DNA of 64,000 nt, from NCBI RefSeq assembly GCF_004331685.1, contig NZ_SJSM01000018.1:48412-112411 (forward strand). Direction: 5' to 3'. The translations under genes were made by a program, and so were the position numbers. The notes under the pieces were generated by a model. That model had not been told where the DNA came from. It saw only the letters and a program-made list of their open reading frames with translations, and searched no databases. Below are positions 18,431 to 28,700 of this stretch, one piece after another. Source of the DNA: Pedobacter hiemivivus. Lineage in GTDB: Bacteria; Bacteroidota; Bacteroidia; Sphingobacteriales; Sphingobacteriaceae. Every line of letters starts with the position of its first letter. Position 1 is the stretch's first letter.

Positions 18431-19657
18431 ATGTTCAGATCATTAAAGTACCGCAATTTCAAACTCTTCTTTTACGGACAATCCATTTCCCTTATAGGAA
18501 CCTGGATGCAGAAGACGGCGGTAAGCTGGCTGGTGTACAGACTAACAGATTCGGCCATGTTATTAGGCTTGGTTGCCTTTGTTAGCCTTATTCCTTCTTT
18601 AATTCTCTCTCCTTACGCAGGGAGTTTAATCGATAGAAATAACAAATACAAAATCCTGCTCATTACTCAAGTGATTTCTATGATGCAGGCCGGTGCATTA
18701 GCTGCGATCATCTATTTTCAATTTTACAACATCCCAATTATTATAGGTTTAAGTTTGCTTCAAGGTATCATTAATGCTTTTGATGTGACTTGTCGCCAAT
18801 CCCTTATGGTTGAAATGGTGGAAGATAAAGCTGACTTACCTAATGCCATCGCACTTAACTCTACCATGGCAAATCTGGCTAGAATCGTAGGCCCGGCCAT
18901 TGCCGGGGTAATCTTAAGCACTTTTGGCGAAGACTTTTGTTTTGTGGGTAATTTTGTAAGCTATATCCCTGTCCTCATCTGTTTATTAATGATGAAATTG
19001 GACCTCAAGGTAATTCCACATGCTCAGAAAAGCATTTGGGCAGAGTTGGAAGATGGTTTTAAATATATATCTGGTGATAAAGATTTGAGTAGTATGATTG
19101 TGATGATCGGAATTAGCAGTTTGTTTGTAATCCCATTCAACACGTTAATGCCCATTTTCGCAAAAGATTTATTTCATGGCAATGCCGGGACTTTTAGCTG
19201 GTTCGAAAGTGCAGCCGGTTTAGGTTCGGTGGTCGCAGCCATGTATCTGGCCAATTTAAAATCGGCCAAGCCGCTGTTGAAAATCACAATTATTGCCAGT
19301 GCCGTATTTGGCTTAAGTTTGGTATTCATGTCGTATTCGAGTATACTACCTATTGCATTGATATTTATGGCACTAAGTGGTGTGGGCATGATGGCTCAAA
19401 CCTCTGCGATCAATACTTACATTCAAACTCATGCAATCCCAGAAATGAGAGGGAGAGCGATCAGTTATTATGTAATGGCTTACCAGGGAATGATTCCAAT
19501 TGGCAGTTTATTGATTGGCTGGGCAGCACATGCTTTTGGGCCTAGATTGGCGGTTTGTATAGCAGGCCTCATTGGACTTTTAGCGACAGGTTTATTCTTT
19601 ATGTATCAAACAAAGCGTGCTCGTAGACCGATTTCAGGATTGCTGTTCAAATCGTGA
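18431..19657 (+). CDS. MFS transporter, EntS-like drug/siderophore exporter type
   Basis: 408 residues with about 12 hydrophobic segments. The N-terminus (FRSLKYRNFKLFFYGQSIS, SLIGTWMQKTAVSWLVYRLT) and the loop PYAGSLIDRNNKYKIL match the MFS_3/EntS-like branch, inner-membrane proton antiporters that export siderophores or drugs. The cytoplasmic loop after TM6 (about 195-215) is charged, as expected. Control by the divergent LysR protein is likely. The substrate cannot be predicted. Confidence 0.92.
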   Translation: MFRSLKYRNFKLFFYGQSISLIGTWMQKTAVSWLVYRLTDSAMLLGLVAFVSLIPSLILSPYAGSLIDRNNKYKILLITQVISMMQAGALAAIIYFQFYNIPIIIGLSLLQGIINAFDVTCRQSLMVEMVEDKADLPNAIALNSTMANLARIVGPAIAGVILSTFGEDFCFVGNFVSYIPVLICLLMMKLDLKVIPHAQKSIWAELEDGFKYISGDKDLSSMIVMIGISSLFVIPFNTLMPIFAKDLFHGNAGTFSWFESAAGLGSVVAAMYLANLKSAKPLLKITIIASAVFGLSLVFMSYSSILPIALIFMALSGVGMMAQTSAINTYIQTHAIPEMRGRAISYYVMAYQGMIPIGSLLIGWAAHAFGPRLAVCIAGLIGLLATGLFFMYQTKRARRPISGLLFKS

Positions 19658-19738
19658 TCTAATGGTTGTTCAAAAGTATGGTCCTCCTGATTTTTTCAGT
19701 TGCATTTATTGATTCTTTTCTTCGAGAATGCTCCGCTT

Positions 19739-22057
19739 TCAACGCAAAATCGTTATTGATCCCGACATCTTTTTCTTTCCATTTTCCAGTGCAATTAAAT
19801 AATAATAAGTTCCGATTGGCACCGCTTTGCCATTGGTTGTTCCATCCCAAGGCTCGCCGTAGCCAATAGACTGGTAAACAATCGAACCCTGACGGTTGAA
19901 TACCTTAACAGTACAGCCCTCGGATGCATTTAACGCATTTATAATCCATTTATCATTAATATTATCGCCATTCGGACTAAAAGCATTGGGCACCTTGATG
20001 ACACAGTCAGCCCCATTAAGGATACTGACGCTTATTGAATTAGAATTCACTACAGGATTAAGAATACACGCACCTCCTGCAACCATAACGCAATAAACAA
20101 CGGCTCCGTTTTTTAAAGTTGCAACAGCAAAAACCGAACTATTTGTTGCGGTTAACACGCCGTTTACATACCATGAATAGTTAGGGGAGTGTACATTATC
20201 AGAAGGTATTGCAGTAAATGTTACGGGAGTACCAGGGCACATAGGCCCACTTACAGATGAAACGATGCTGACAGCAATGGAAGTATAGGGTGTAGTATCT
20301 AGGGATGCCGGTCCTGACACAGGCGATGAAACTGGTATGCAGGCGTCATTATTTGTCACCACACATGTAATGACATCACCAGTCTTTAAGTCACTGCTAA
20401 TGAACTTCGAACTATTTAAACCCACATTCTGCCCGTTAACCTGCCATTGATAAGTGGGATTAATACCCGCATCGATAGTAATAGCTTCATAAGTTAACTC
20501 CATGCCTTCACAGGATGAAAAATAAGTAGGTGTGATCTTAACAGATGGGATTAAAAGCGGATCAACTGTTAATATCTGGTCTGCAAAACTAGCCCCATTA
20601 CTGACCGTTATAGTGGAGACACCCGGCCCAACAATATGAATTTCACCGTTAACAACTATAGCCACAAGAGGATTACTACTGGTATAGGTCACAGGAACAT
20701 TACTTACCGCTCCAGGATCAAAATCATCACTACAAACTGTTTTTACAGGAAAAGGAGCCAAACTAACTGGGGAAGGCCTAAGCACCTCAATGTTTACATC
20801 TGCACTACTGTTGCCGTAAATGTTAAAAGCTGTAATCTTATAATCGGTTGCAACTGCCGGCCCGGTTGGGGTACCACTAATGATGCCTGTACTTGGATCA
20901 AAATTAAACCCCGGAGGCAACACCTTATCAATAACATAGCCCGTTAATGTAATTTTCCTAATCAGATCATTTATATAGTCTGCAACATAAAGATTGTCAT
21001 TTTGATCAAACACCAGTCCTAAGGGACCGTAAAAACTTGCCGCTGTCCCAATTCCGTTCAAATTACCGGTACTACCACTTCCGGCAAGTGTTGTAACCAC
21101 CCCTGTTGGGGATATTTTTCTTATCACATTATTTCTATAATCTGAAACATATAAATTCCCAGCAACATCTGCATCGAGACTTGTCGGATAATTAAAACTT
21201 GCAGCCGCTCCAGTACCATTCAAATAACCGGCGGCACCACTACCTGCAAATGTACTCACCAGGCCTCCCACCGATATTTTTCTGATCTTATTATTCTTAC
21301 TATCTGCTACATATATGTTTCCCAGTGCGTCAACTGCTACTCCATCAGGATTATAAAAGCTGGCAGAAAGAGCCGGGCCATCATTTGCGGCTGCCGAGCC
21401 ACTCCCCGCAATTGTGGTAACAAGTCCCGCTGGTGTAACTTTTCTGATCTTATTGTTGGATTGATCAGCAACATATAAATTTCCCGTAACATCTGTTGTC
21501 ATGCCTCCAGGACCATAAAAACTTGCAGCTGTCCCCATTCCATCGACCGAGCCAGAACCACCATTACCCGCGAAAACAGTCTTAACACCTGCAGGGCTTA
21601 TTTTATAAATCCTACTTTCATCGAAACTAGAAACAAATATGTTCCCCAAATTATCTACGGTCAATCCCGATGGTGTATTTACATTACCAATGGTAGTTAC
21701 AATAGCTGCAGGTGTAATCTTTCTGATGGCCCCACTTCCAAAATCTGAAACATATACATTTCCTAAAGCATCAGTTCCTATTCCTGAAGGATTATCAAAA
21801 CCTGCACCGGCACCTACACCATCAAAAGAAACCGGAGCGTAACCGCCGGCAAACCTGCTTACCATATTATAGCTATTGGCAGGCACTGCCCCTCCAGTAT
21901 TAACAGGTAGCAAAGGAATGATGCTACTACCAACAATATATGTTTTAGGGCTGGCGTAGGTAATAGCCGGAGCCTGTGCAAGTGATTTTTGCAATGGAAA
22001 AAACATCAAAACAACAAACAAGGCCCTAAGAGCACTTTTAATGGTTTTATGATACAC
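19739..22057 (-). CDS. NHL-repeat protein with T9SS type B sorting domain
   Basis: 772 residues from a GTG start at 22057; no in-frame ATG gives the signal peptide. The signal peptide ends at SLAQ. Residues about 85-375 hold five to six NHL repeats with the pattern DALGNVYVSDxxNNxIRKI, which should form a beta-propeller. A putative-Ig segment follows (FDPSTGIISGTPTGP), then two or three Ig/PKD-like domains with paired Cys. Residues about 685-772 (NAFSPNGDNINDKW...KVFNRQGSIVYQS...GTYYYLI) form the gliding-motility-type C-terminal domain used as a T9SS type B signal. The protein is thus predicted to be secreted and released or attached at the cell surface. The ligand is unknown. Confidence 0.93.
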   Translation of the reverse strand: MYHKTIKSALRALFVVLMFFPLQKSLAQAPAITYASPKTYIVGSSIIPLLPVNTGGAVPANSYNMVSRFAGGYAPVSFDGVGAGAGFDNPSGIGTDALGNVYVSDFGSGAIRKITPAAIVTTIGNVNTPSGLTVDNLGNIFVSSFDESRIYKISPAGVKTVFAGNGGSGSVDGMGTAASFYGPGGMTTDVTGNLYVADQSNNKIRKVTPAGLVTTIAGSGSAAANDGPALSASFYNPDGVAVDALGNIYVADSKNNKIRKISVGGLVSTFAGSGAAGYLNGTGAAASFNYPTSLDADVAGNLYVSDYRNNVIRKISPTGVVTTLAGSGSTGNLNGIGTAASFYGPLGLVFDQNDNLYVADYINDLIRKITLTGYVIDKVLPPGFNFDPSTGIISGTPTGPAVATDYKITAFNIYGNSSADVNIEVLRPSPVSLAPFPVKTVCSDDFDPGAVSNVPVTYTSSNPLVAIVVNGEIHIVGPGVSTITVSNGASFADQILTVDPLLIPSVKITPTYFSSCEGMELTYEAITIDAGINPTYQWQVNGQNVGLNSSKFISSDLKTGDVITCVVTNNDACIPVSSPVSGPASLDTTPYTSIAVSIVSSVSGPMCPGTPVTFTAIPSDNVHSPNYSWYVNGVLTATNSSVFAVATLKNGAVVYCVMVAGGACILNPVVNSNSISVSILNGADCVIKVPNAFSPNGDNINDKWIINALNASEGCTVKVFNRQGSIVYQSIGYGEPWDGTTNGKAVPIGTYYYLIALENGKKKMSGSITILR

Positions 22058-22127
22058 AGTTGTTTTAATGAGGGCTTAAGTTTAACGTTAATCCCTGCAA
22101 AATAAAGATTTCAATTCAGATTAAAAA

Positions 22128-22613
22128 TTATTCCTTACACTCTACAGCTGCAAATGTAAATCTGCCTTTATCAAAGCTAATTGGCTTTCCTTTTACAAAG
22201 TAAGATCTACCTACACTTGTTTCTATCTGGCCAACACCTAAGATGAGTTTACCATCTTTCTTTAAAAAAGCCAATGGATTTTTATAAACGGTTTTATTTG
22301 CTGTCCCAATCTTGAAGGTATAATCAACAAACAAGGTATCTCCTTTATATGCACCTACAAACGAACCATCATTCTTCCCTTTTGCTTTATAATTAATAAT
22401 AAGATCTCCTGTTATCTTATCATTGACTCCAGGTCTAATTGTCATTCTCGCAGTATCTGTTTCATCGATGGCCATATAACATTCTTTAGGAGCCAGGCCT
22501 TTTGCTACAGCACTTAAACTATCCTTCAATTCCTTATTTTTCTGAGCATCCTGATTGCAGCTAAACAATAATGGCAAGGCCAAAAAAGACAAATAAAGGG
22601 CTGATTTTTTCAT
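22128..22613 (-). CDS. Lipoprotein of unknown function
   Basis: 161 residues. The N-terminus (MKKSALYLSFLALPLLFSC) is a lipoprotein signal with the lipid-modified Cys at 19. The mature part begins with a charged linker, then a beta-rich domain (MTIRPGVNDKITGDLIINYKA, GDTLFVDYTFKIG) suggesting a small barrel or sandwich. I do not recognise a named family. It lies 70 bp downstream of the GTG start of the NHL-repeat gene on the same strand and is the upstream gene of the two, so they might be cotranscribed. Confidence 0.8.
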   Translation of the reverse strand: MKKSALYLSFLALPLLFSCNQDAQKNKELKDSLSAVAKGLAPKECYMAIDETDTARMTIRPGVNDKITGDLIINYKAKGKNDGSFVGAYKGDTLFVDYTFKIGTANKTVYKNPLAFLKKDGKLILGVGQIETSVGRSYFVKGKPISFDKGRFTFAAVECKE

Positions 22614-22660
22614 AATAACATTAAATAAAAATGAACAATTAACGAGTTGGTTTAATGTTA

Positions 22661-22714
22661 AATAAAAAAAACAGGTGTATTGTTTTGAATAATTTCAAAC
22701 AATACGCCTGTTTT
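22661..22714 (-). terminator. Orphan rho-independent terminator (minus strand)
   Basis: A long imperfect stem (AAAACAGGTGTATTGTTT... paired with ...AAACAATACGCCTGTTTT, two irregularities) has a short loop. On the minus strand it is followed by a run of seven T. No intact gene lies immediately upstream. Confidence 0.7.
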
Positions 22715-22990
22715 ATCTTGTCAGCTTATTATTTATTTTTCTAATAGCTGAATCGCTTATTTCCTTCCAATAAGCGTAAAGACTAAATACGAGTTCCCTA
22801 CACCTTTTCTACGGGTTCTTTACGGCTTTAGCCGTAGAGGGGCCGTTTAGAACCCGTATGGGTATCGGTAGCAAATCAGGTTATTTAAATAACTCCGCTA
22901 GTTTCTGATCATTCTCCTTTTCTTCTTCCGAATACAAGCGGCATCGTCCCGTTGTAGGATTGCCCCCAATTTATCATCACTAACCGAACT
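22661..22990 (-). ncRNA. Candidate structured RNA or decayed gene in a 578-bp spacer
   Basis: The spacer 22614-23191 has no intact gene. It sits between two minus-oriented terminators, so something between them appears to be, or to have been, transcribed leftward. It contains a perfect 8-bp hairpin (22754-22776), a 9-bp stem ACGGGTTCT/AGAACCCGT (22811-22819 / 22849-22857) enclosing a 6-bp hairpin (22822-22835), and the terminator at 22661-22714. An alternative reading is a frameshifted gene end: in two frames, 22881-22981 gives SDDKLGAILQRDDAAC and then SEEEKENDQKLAELFK with a stop. I cannot choose between an RNA and a pseudogene. Confidence 0.35.
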
Positions 22991-23103
22991 GTAAGAAATC
23001 ATTTTTCGATTTACGCTGGAATATTATGAAACTAAAATCCAATGTTAAATAAATAATCTCGGATTATCATTCCAATAGTCAATTTACGCTTTTTCCAGAA
23101 CAA

Positions 23104-23139
23104 AATAAAAAAGCCGCTAATCATTACAATTAACGGCTT
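23104..23139 (-). terminator. Terminator of the SusC-SusD-TlpA operon
   Basis: An 11-bp stem with one mismatch (AAGCCGCTAAT / ATTAACGGCTT) and a 7-base loop is followed on the minus strand by TTTTTTATTTT. It lies 53 bp past the stop of the thioredoxin gene. Confidence 0.85.
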
Positions 23140-23191
23140 CAACATGCATATGTAACCTTAAGGAACTTAATTACTACACTGTTTTTAAAAT

Positions 23192-24268
23192 TTAAACTCC
23201 ACCTAAATACTTACCAAGTGCTTTAACCAATGTTTCTCCTCTCAAACCAACGGCAATGATATTGCCTTTTGGATCGATCAACAGTGTATTTGGAATGCCC
23301 TTGATACCAAAATAAGTGGCAATTTCATTTTTCCATCCCTTCAGATCGGAAACCTGAGTCCATGGCATTTTATCATCTTTAATCGCCTTTTTCCAGCGAT
23401 CGGCTTTATCGTCGAGAGAGATCCCCACAACAGTGAAATTTTTGTCTTTATACTGATTGTAAACTTTTAACACATTAGGATTTTCGGCCCTGCATGGTCC
23501 GCACCAGCTTGCCCAAAAATCTACCAGCACATATTTACCTTTAAAGTTTGCAAATTGAACCGGCTTGCCCTCTGGATCATTCTGTGTAAAATTTAACATA
23601 GCTGCGCCTATGGCACTTCTTTTCAACACGGTTAATCTTTCTGCGATTTGCTTGCCAATCATGCTATTCTGGGCAGATGGGTCTAATTTTTCGTACGCAT
23701 AAATTGCATCCTCATAGTTCCCTACAATTGCTTTATCGGAAACGAGGCTGAGGCTAACTGCACTTTTAGGATGTTCAATAATGTATTGATTATTCCGCTG
23801 CTTGCGCTGCTTTCCCAAATCCTCAATTTTTGCCTCTAATACAGCTTGCTCTTCATCACTTACTTTCCCCCACTTGTCGTATAAAGAAGATCGCTGATTG
23901 TTCAAACCCAGCAAGGTCTGATCATGAGCTTTGTATTCGTCCTGAGTTTTAGAACCCGTTACTTTAAGTTCCTCGATGGTTTTCCCACCTGTAATTTTAA
24001 TGTTTCCACTTTCTACAAAGAACTGGTAGTAATCGTCAAGTAGCACTACACTTACTTTTTGTGCCTCAGGCATCTTTACAACCCACCTAAATTGACCATC
24101 TTTTACTTTCACTGTATCGGTAACAGACTTGCCGTCTTTAAAATAGTAAAAGACAATTTTGCTTTCTTTCAGACCAGAAATATTGCCTAAAACAATGGCT
24201 GTCTGCGCATATGCGCCAATACTAGCGCACAACAGCAGCGACATTATAAATTTTAATTTCTTTATCAT
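23192..24268 (-). CDS. TlpA/AhpC-type thioredoxin-like protein with N-terminal DUF4369-like domain
   Basis: 358 residues with a signal peptide ending near IGAYAQ. The N-terminal beta domain (about 22-115, KIVFYYFKDGKSVTDTVKVKDGQF) matches the DUF4369 type that often precedes thioredoxin folds in Bacteroidota. A helical linker follows, then a TlpA-like domain with the redox motif WASWCGPCRAENP (about residue 250) and the cis-Pro region KGIPNTLLIDPKG. It should act as a periplasmic disulfide reductase or oxidoreductase. The start is only 3 bp after the SusD stop, so it is the last gene of the SusC-SusD operon. The substrate may be a protein handled by this uptake system. Confidence 0.93.
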   Translation of the reverse strand: MIKKLKFIMSLLLCASIGAYAQTAIVLGNISGLKESKIVFYYFKDGKSVTDTVKVKDGQFRWVVKMPEAQKVSVVLLDDYYQFFVESGNIKITGGKTIEELKVTGSKTQDEYKAHDQTLLGLNNQRSSLYDKWGKVSDEEQAVLEAKIEDLGKQRKQRNNQYIIEHPKSAVSLSLVSDKAIVGNYEDAIYAYEKLDPSAQNSMIGKQIAERLTVLKRSAIGAAMLNFTQNDPEGKPVQFANFKGKYVLVDFWASWCGPCRAENPNVLKVYNQYKDKNFTVVGISLDDKADRWKKAIKDDKMPWTQVSDLKGWKNEIATYFGIKGIPNTLLIDPKGNIIAVGLRGETLVKALGKYLGGV

Positions 24269-24271
24269 GAT

Positions 24272-25708
24272 TTAGTTCTTAATATAACCTGGATTTTGAT
24301 CACCAAATAAAGGATTATATAAAAATGCGTCCTTTGGTATTGGCAATATATACAGTTGTTCACTTATAATGGTCGGTTTCAATTGCTTCACCGTAGCAAA
24401 AGGCAATCTAAGCAGTGCCATCCATTCCATTCCGTCTTCTGCAATCAGACTTTTCACGGTCTCCTTATAAATCTCCATCAACAGATCCGAAGGTGTATTT
24501 GCACCTTCGACTGCATTGTAAGGAATGGAATTTACCACACTGGTAATTCCGGCCTTCTCCTGCACCTCGTGAACTACAGTCTTGGCTGCCGCTAAACTCC
24601 CTCCCGAACGAACAATAGCTTCGCCTTTTAACAAATAAACTTCCGTTAAACGTAATGCGTAATCGGTTTCCGAAACCAAGGTAGGCACCCCGCCTACAAA
24701 CATGTACTTAGTAAGGAAATAACTTACAGAAGTAGTCCCTCTTTTAGGTCCTATTACCCAGGCCTGACGGGGATCATTATCATAAAGCACTTTCAGCATT
24801 GGTGTTGCAACATACAAACTCGAATGCCCAGGCCAATATTGCCAGCTTTTGGCATTGTAGTCCAACTCTTGTCCAGCCTGTGGTTTAAGTCCCAAAATAA
24901 CTTCAGAACTATTTAATCCATTTTTCTGAAAAATATCCTTGGCATTAGATTCCAAAGTAAAGGGCCCTTCGTCGATAATTTCATCTGCCAACCCAATCAG
25001 TGTGGTATAGTCTGCCGCCTTACCACGGCTCATTAAAACACGCGCTTTTAAGGCCATTGCTGCCCATTTAGTCGCATAAACGCCCGACTTTTCTTCCGGA
25101 CCATTTGCAATGGCATCATCCAGATCCGCCAAAATAAAATCATAACTATCTTTAACCGTACTTCGTGGTTTAGCTATATTACTAATCGTAGATAGTTCAT
25201 CTCTAAGCAATACTCCATATCGACTATCCGCTTTATACCATTCGCCGTAAAATGTTAATATCTTAAAATGTCCATAAGCTCTTAAAAAACGGGCTTCAGC
25301 AATGATTTCCTTTTTCCGTGTGCCTGTAAATTTATTGTCCGGCAATTTATTTACCCCAGTTACCACTCCATTTACGGCATTAATTAACTTATAAGATTCC
25401 TCCCAGTAGTAGCTCTGAATACTGGTATTTTTATTGCTCCATTCCGCTCCGAAAGCACCATAGCCATAACCCATATAACCCGCTAATTCGGCAGGTGCCA
25501 CTTGGTGCGCCTGCCACCTCGTTTTAGCCATAACTGCGTTCGCAAAATAGTAATAGGCCCCATTCAGCGCAGTTTGAGCAGTCCCCTGATCAAGTATCGT
25601 ATTGGCATCAACTTTATCATTTTTGGGTAAAGCACCCAGTTCTTTTTCGCAGGCACAAAAGGTTGTAAGGACCATGCCCAGCACTAAATATTTATATATA
25701 TATTTCAT
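24272..25708 (-). CDS. SusD/RagB family nutrient-binding outer-membrane lipoprotein
   Basis: 478 residues. The N-terminus MKYIYKYLVLGMVLTTFCAC carries a lipobox with Cys near 18-20. The mature protein shows the SusD pattern: an N-terminal TPR-like helical scaffold (AQTALNGAYYYFANAV, EIIAEARFLRAYGHFKILTFYGEW) and the C-terminal ALRLTEVYLLKGEAIVRSGGSLAAA and GMEWMALLRLPF segments. It acts as the surface lid that captures ligand for the SusC channel encoded just upstream (61-bp gap). No glycoside hydrolase lies in the locus; the thioredoxin partner suggests a peptide or other non-glycan ligand, which is only inference. Confidence 0.95.
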   Translation of the reverse strand: MKYIYKYLVLGMVLTTFCACEKELGALPKNDKVDANTILDQGTAQTALNGAYYYFANAVMAKTRWQAHQVAPAELAGYMGYGYGAFGAEWSNKNTSIQSYYWEESYKLINAVNGVVTGVNKLPDNKFTGTRKKEIIAEARFLRAYGHFKILTFYGEWYKADSRYGVLLRDELSTISNIAKPRSTVKDSYDFILADLDDAIANGPEEKSGVYATKWAAMALKARVLMSRGKAADYTTLIGLADEIIDEGPFTLESNAKDIFQKNGLNSSEVILGLKPQAGQELDYNAKSWQYWPGHSSLYVATPMLKVLYDNDPRQAWVIGPKRGTTSVSYFLTKYMFVGGVPTLVSETDYALRLTEVYLLKGEAIVRSGGSLAAAKTVVHEVQEKAGITSVVNSIPYNAVEGANTPSDLLMEIYKETVKSLIAEDGMEWMALLRLPFATVKQLKPTIISEQLYILPIPKDAFLYNPLFGDQNPGYIKN

Positions 25709-25768
25709 GATCTTCTATTTTTCATTATTTCCCATTTCTTTTTATTCACGTTTACTAATGCTTCGCAG

Positions 25769-28700
25769 TTAAAATCCAAAACGAAGTCCTAAGCTAAACT
25801 GCCTTACCGTAGGATAACTACCGGTATCACTGTAACCACCAATTAAACTATACGGATCATTACTTACCTCTGGATCAGCCCCCGGATAATTTGTAATTGT
25901 AAAAAGGTTTGTAGCAGAAACATAGACAGAAGCACTGGTCAGTTTTAACTTATCCATCAAGACTTTTGGAAATTGGTAATTTAGAGTAACCGACTTTAAC
26001 TTAATAAAAGAAGCATCATAAACATTATTGCTTGCCGATTCTGCTGTAGTCAAATCTGACTCCCCTAAAATTAGTCTGGGCCTATTTGAGTTAGGATTCT
26101 CTGGTGTCCATCTGTCTAGAATTCTAACCCCTTTATTCGTCCGTAAAAGTGTGTTCTGATTTTGTATATCTGCGAGATAAAAAATATCACCTCCATAAGA
26201 AAAGGTAGCCAAAGCAATAAGACTAAGATTCTTGTAGGTTAGGCTGTTGGTATATCCTCCGTAATATTTAGGCTCTGCATGTCCAATAATTTCTTGTTTA
26301 TTAAAAAGATAGCTTCCGCTTCTAATCGGATCCAATACATATCTGGCGTCGCCAACACCTATATAAGGTGTTAAATTCTTGTAATTAGGATATTTACTTT
26401 TGAAATCATCTACTTCCTGTTGCGTTCTATACAAGCCCTCAAAAACATTCCCATAAAGTAAACCCAATGGCTCCCCTACTTTTAGCACGGTATTGCCATA
26501 CCTATATACTTTTGGGTTGGATGGATCAGCGAAATCATTTGAGAGGGCAAGCACTTTAGACCTATTCCCTGAAATGTTAAAAGTACCAGACCACTGTACA
26601 TTTTTGTTGCGGATAAATTCTGCCCTTAATGTAACTTCAAGTCCTCGATTCCTGATGTCCGCGATATTTGCCGTTACCCCCGAAAAACCTGAAGTTCTAT
26701 CTACGGTTGTAGGAAACAAGACACCCGTTGTTGATTTTTCATAGTAACCAATCCCACCGCTTAAGCGTGAATTAAAGAACTGAAAATCTATGCCTGCGTC
26801 TTTCTGTAATGTTGATTCCCATTTGAGCCCTTCATTGCCCAATTGCGATGGCACTAACCCATTTAGCCCATTGTAAGATATCGGCGAATAGAGTGTATAA
26901 AAAAGATTATCGGCAATATTTTGAGTGCCGGTATAACCTGCACTTGCTCTTAATTTAATCTCATCAATCCATTTTACGTCCTTTAAAAAGTTTTCCTGTG
27001 AAATACGCCAGCCTACACCACCCGATGGGAAATAGCCAACCCTATTTTTCTTAGGAAATTTAGAAGAAGCATCAGAACGCCCGGTGAAGGTAAATAAATA
27101 TTTTTCGAACAAGCTATAATTGGCACGTAGGTAAAAACTGAGCAAAGAATTTTGACCAGAAACACCTGTAGAAGGCAATGTTAAGGCCGCTGAAGAAAGG
27201 TTGTTTAAATATTCATCATCAGGAAAACCCTGACCACTTGCCGAAAAAGAATTGCTTTTGGTAATTTGCCATGAAGTACCAGCCAATAAACTTAACCTAT
27301 TATTTTCATTAAATTGCTTATTCCAGGTAATCGTATTTTCATAAAAGATATCAGTATGCTGCGATTGTGCCTGCGTAGCGATACCGTTATTAGAACTTCC
27401 AGGAAAATTGCCGTCATTTTTATTACTGATCAAAACTGTACTTGGCACATAATTGTTCTGACGATAGTTGTTATAGTTCGCTGAAACTGTACTTCTGAAT
27501 TTCAAATCTTTCAGAATATCATATTCCAAGGCCAATGATCCGATTAAAGAAAGGGTATTTCCCCGATTAACCCCTTTAAGCAGGAATAATGGATTTTGAA
27601 AGCCTTCAAAATCCATCGTCCCATTGTCGGAAGCCGTTATAATCCTTGGACTTCCATCTGTATTATATGGGTTAATTGTCGGCGGGGCAAAAAGTGCCTG
27701 TGTATACACCCCGTTTGAGATGTTATTGGTAGTTACGCCATAATCCAAATTGGTATTAATACGAAGCCTACTAGTTATCTCATTGTCGAGATTTATTTTA
27801 CCGGCAATCTTACTGAAATCTGTTCCTAAAACTACCCCATTGTTTTTATTATAGGATAAGGAAGTATAATAACGCGAACCAGCGCCACCGCCTCTTACAG
27901 AAATATCAGCATTTGTATTTACACCATTTCGGAGCACAAGATCGAGCCAATCGGTATTGGCCGTTCCCATAAAATCTGGATTTGTTAAAATATCAGTGGC
28001 AACAGGGTCTGGCGGATAGGTAATCGGATCATTTAAACCTGCTTTGACATCATTTAGATTTTTAGCAGCTTCTTTAATAATCATGATGTATTGATCTCTA
28101 TTTAAAAGCTTTTCTTTGATTGGTTTACTTACACCTGTGTAATAATTAGCTTCAAAAACCGGCTTTTGATTCAGTTTACCTTTTTTTGTATTAATAATTA
28201 CGACACCATTGGCTGCTTTTGATCCATAGATCGCTGTCGCAGAAGCATCTTTTAAAATATCAATGCTTTCAATATCATTGATATTTAAGCCCCCAAGGCT
28301 ATTTAATCCCCTGGCAAAAGAACCAGATATTGTATTAGCCGGATTATCACCGGCATAACCGCCACCAAAATTCTCAATAGGACTAATAATCTCTGCCGCG
28401 CTCTTCAAGTATCTATTCTGAACTTGCATCTGCACCCCGTCGATAATGTATAACGGGTCATTTCCCCCCAATAAAGAGGTTCCACCCCTAATTCTGATCT
28501 TAGCAGCTCCGCCAGGTGATCCATCAGCTTGCACAACCTGTACACCTGCTGCTTTACCAGTTAAAGCCTGATCTATAGTAGCAAAGGGGACATTTTTAAA
28601 TTCCGATACATCTACTGAAGCGACTGAACCTGTCAGGTCTTTTCTACGAACGCTACCATATCCAACTACCACCATTTCATTTAACTTGTTGGTTTCGACT

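Noticed and set aside
19658..19738. Terminator between the convergent MFS and NHL genes
   Set aside because: Only a weak, short dyad around GATTCT/AGAATG is visible, not enough to call.
22881..22981. A short intact protein gene in the 22.6-23.2 kb spacer
   Set aside because: The readable peptide requires a frameshift and has no start; it is recorded only as a possible remnant.
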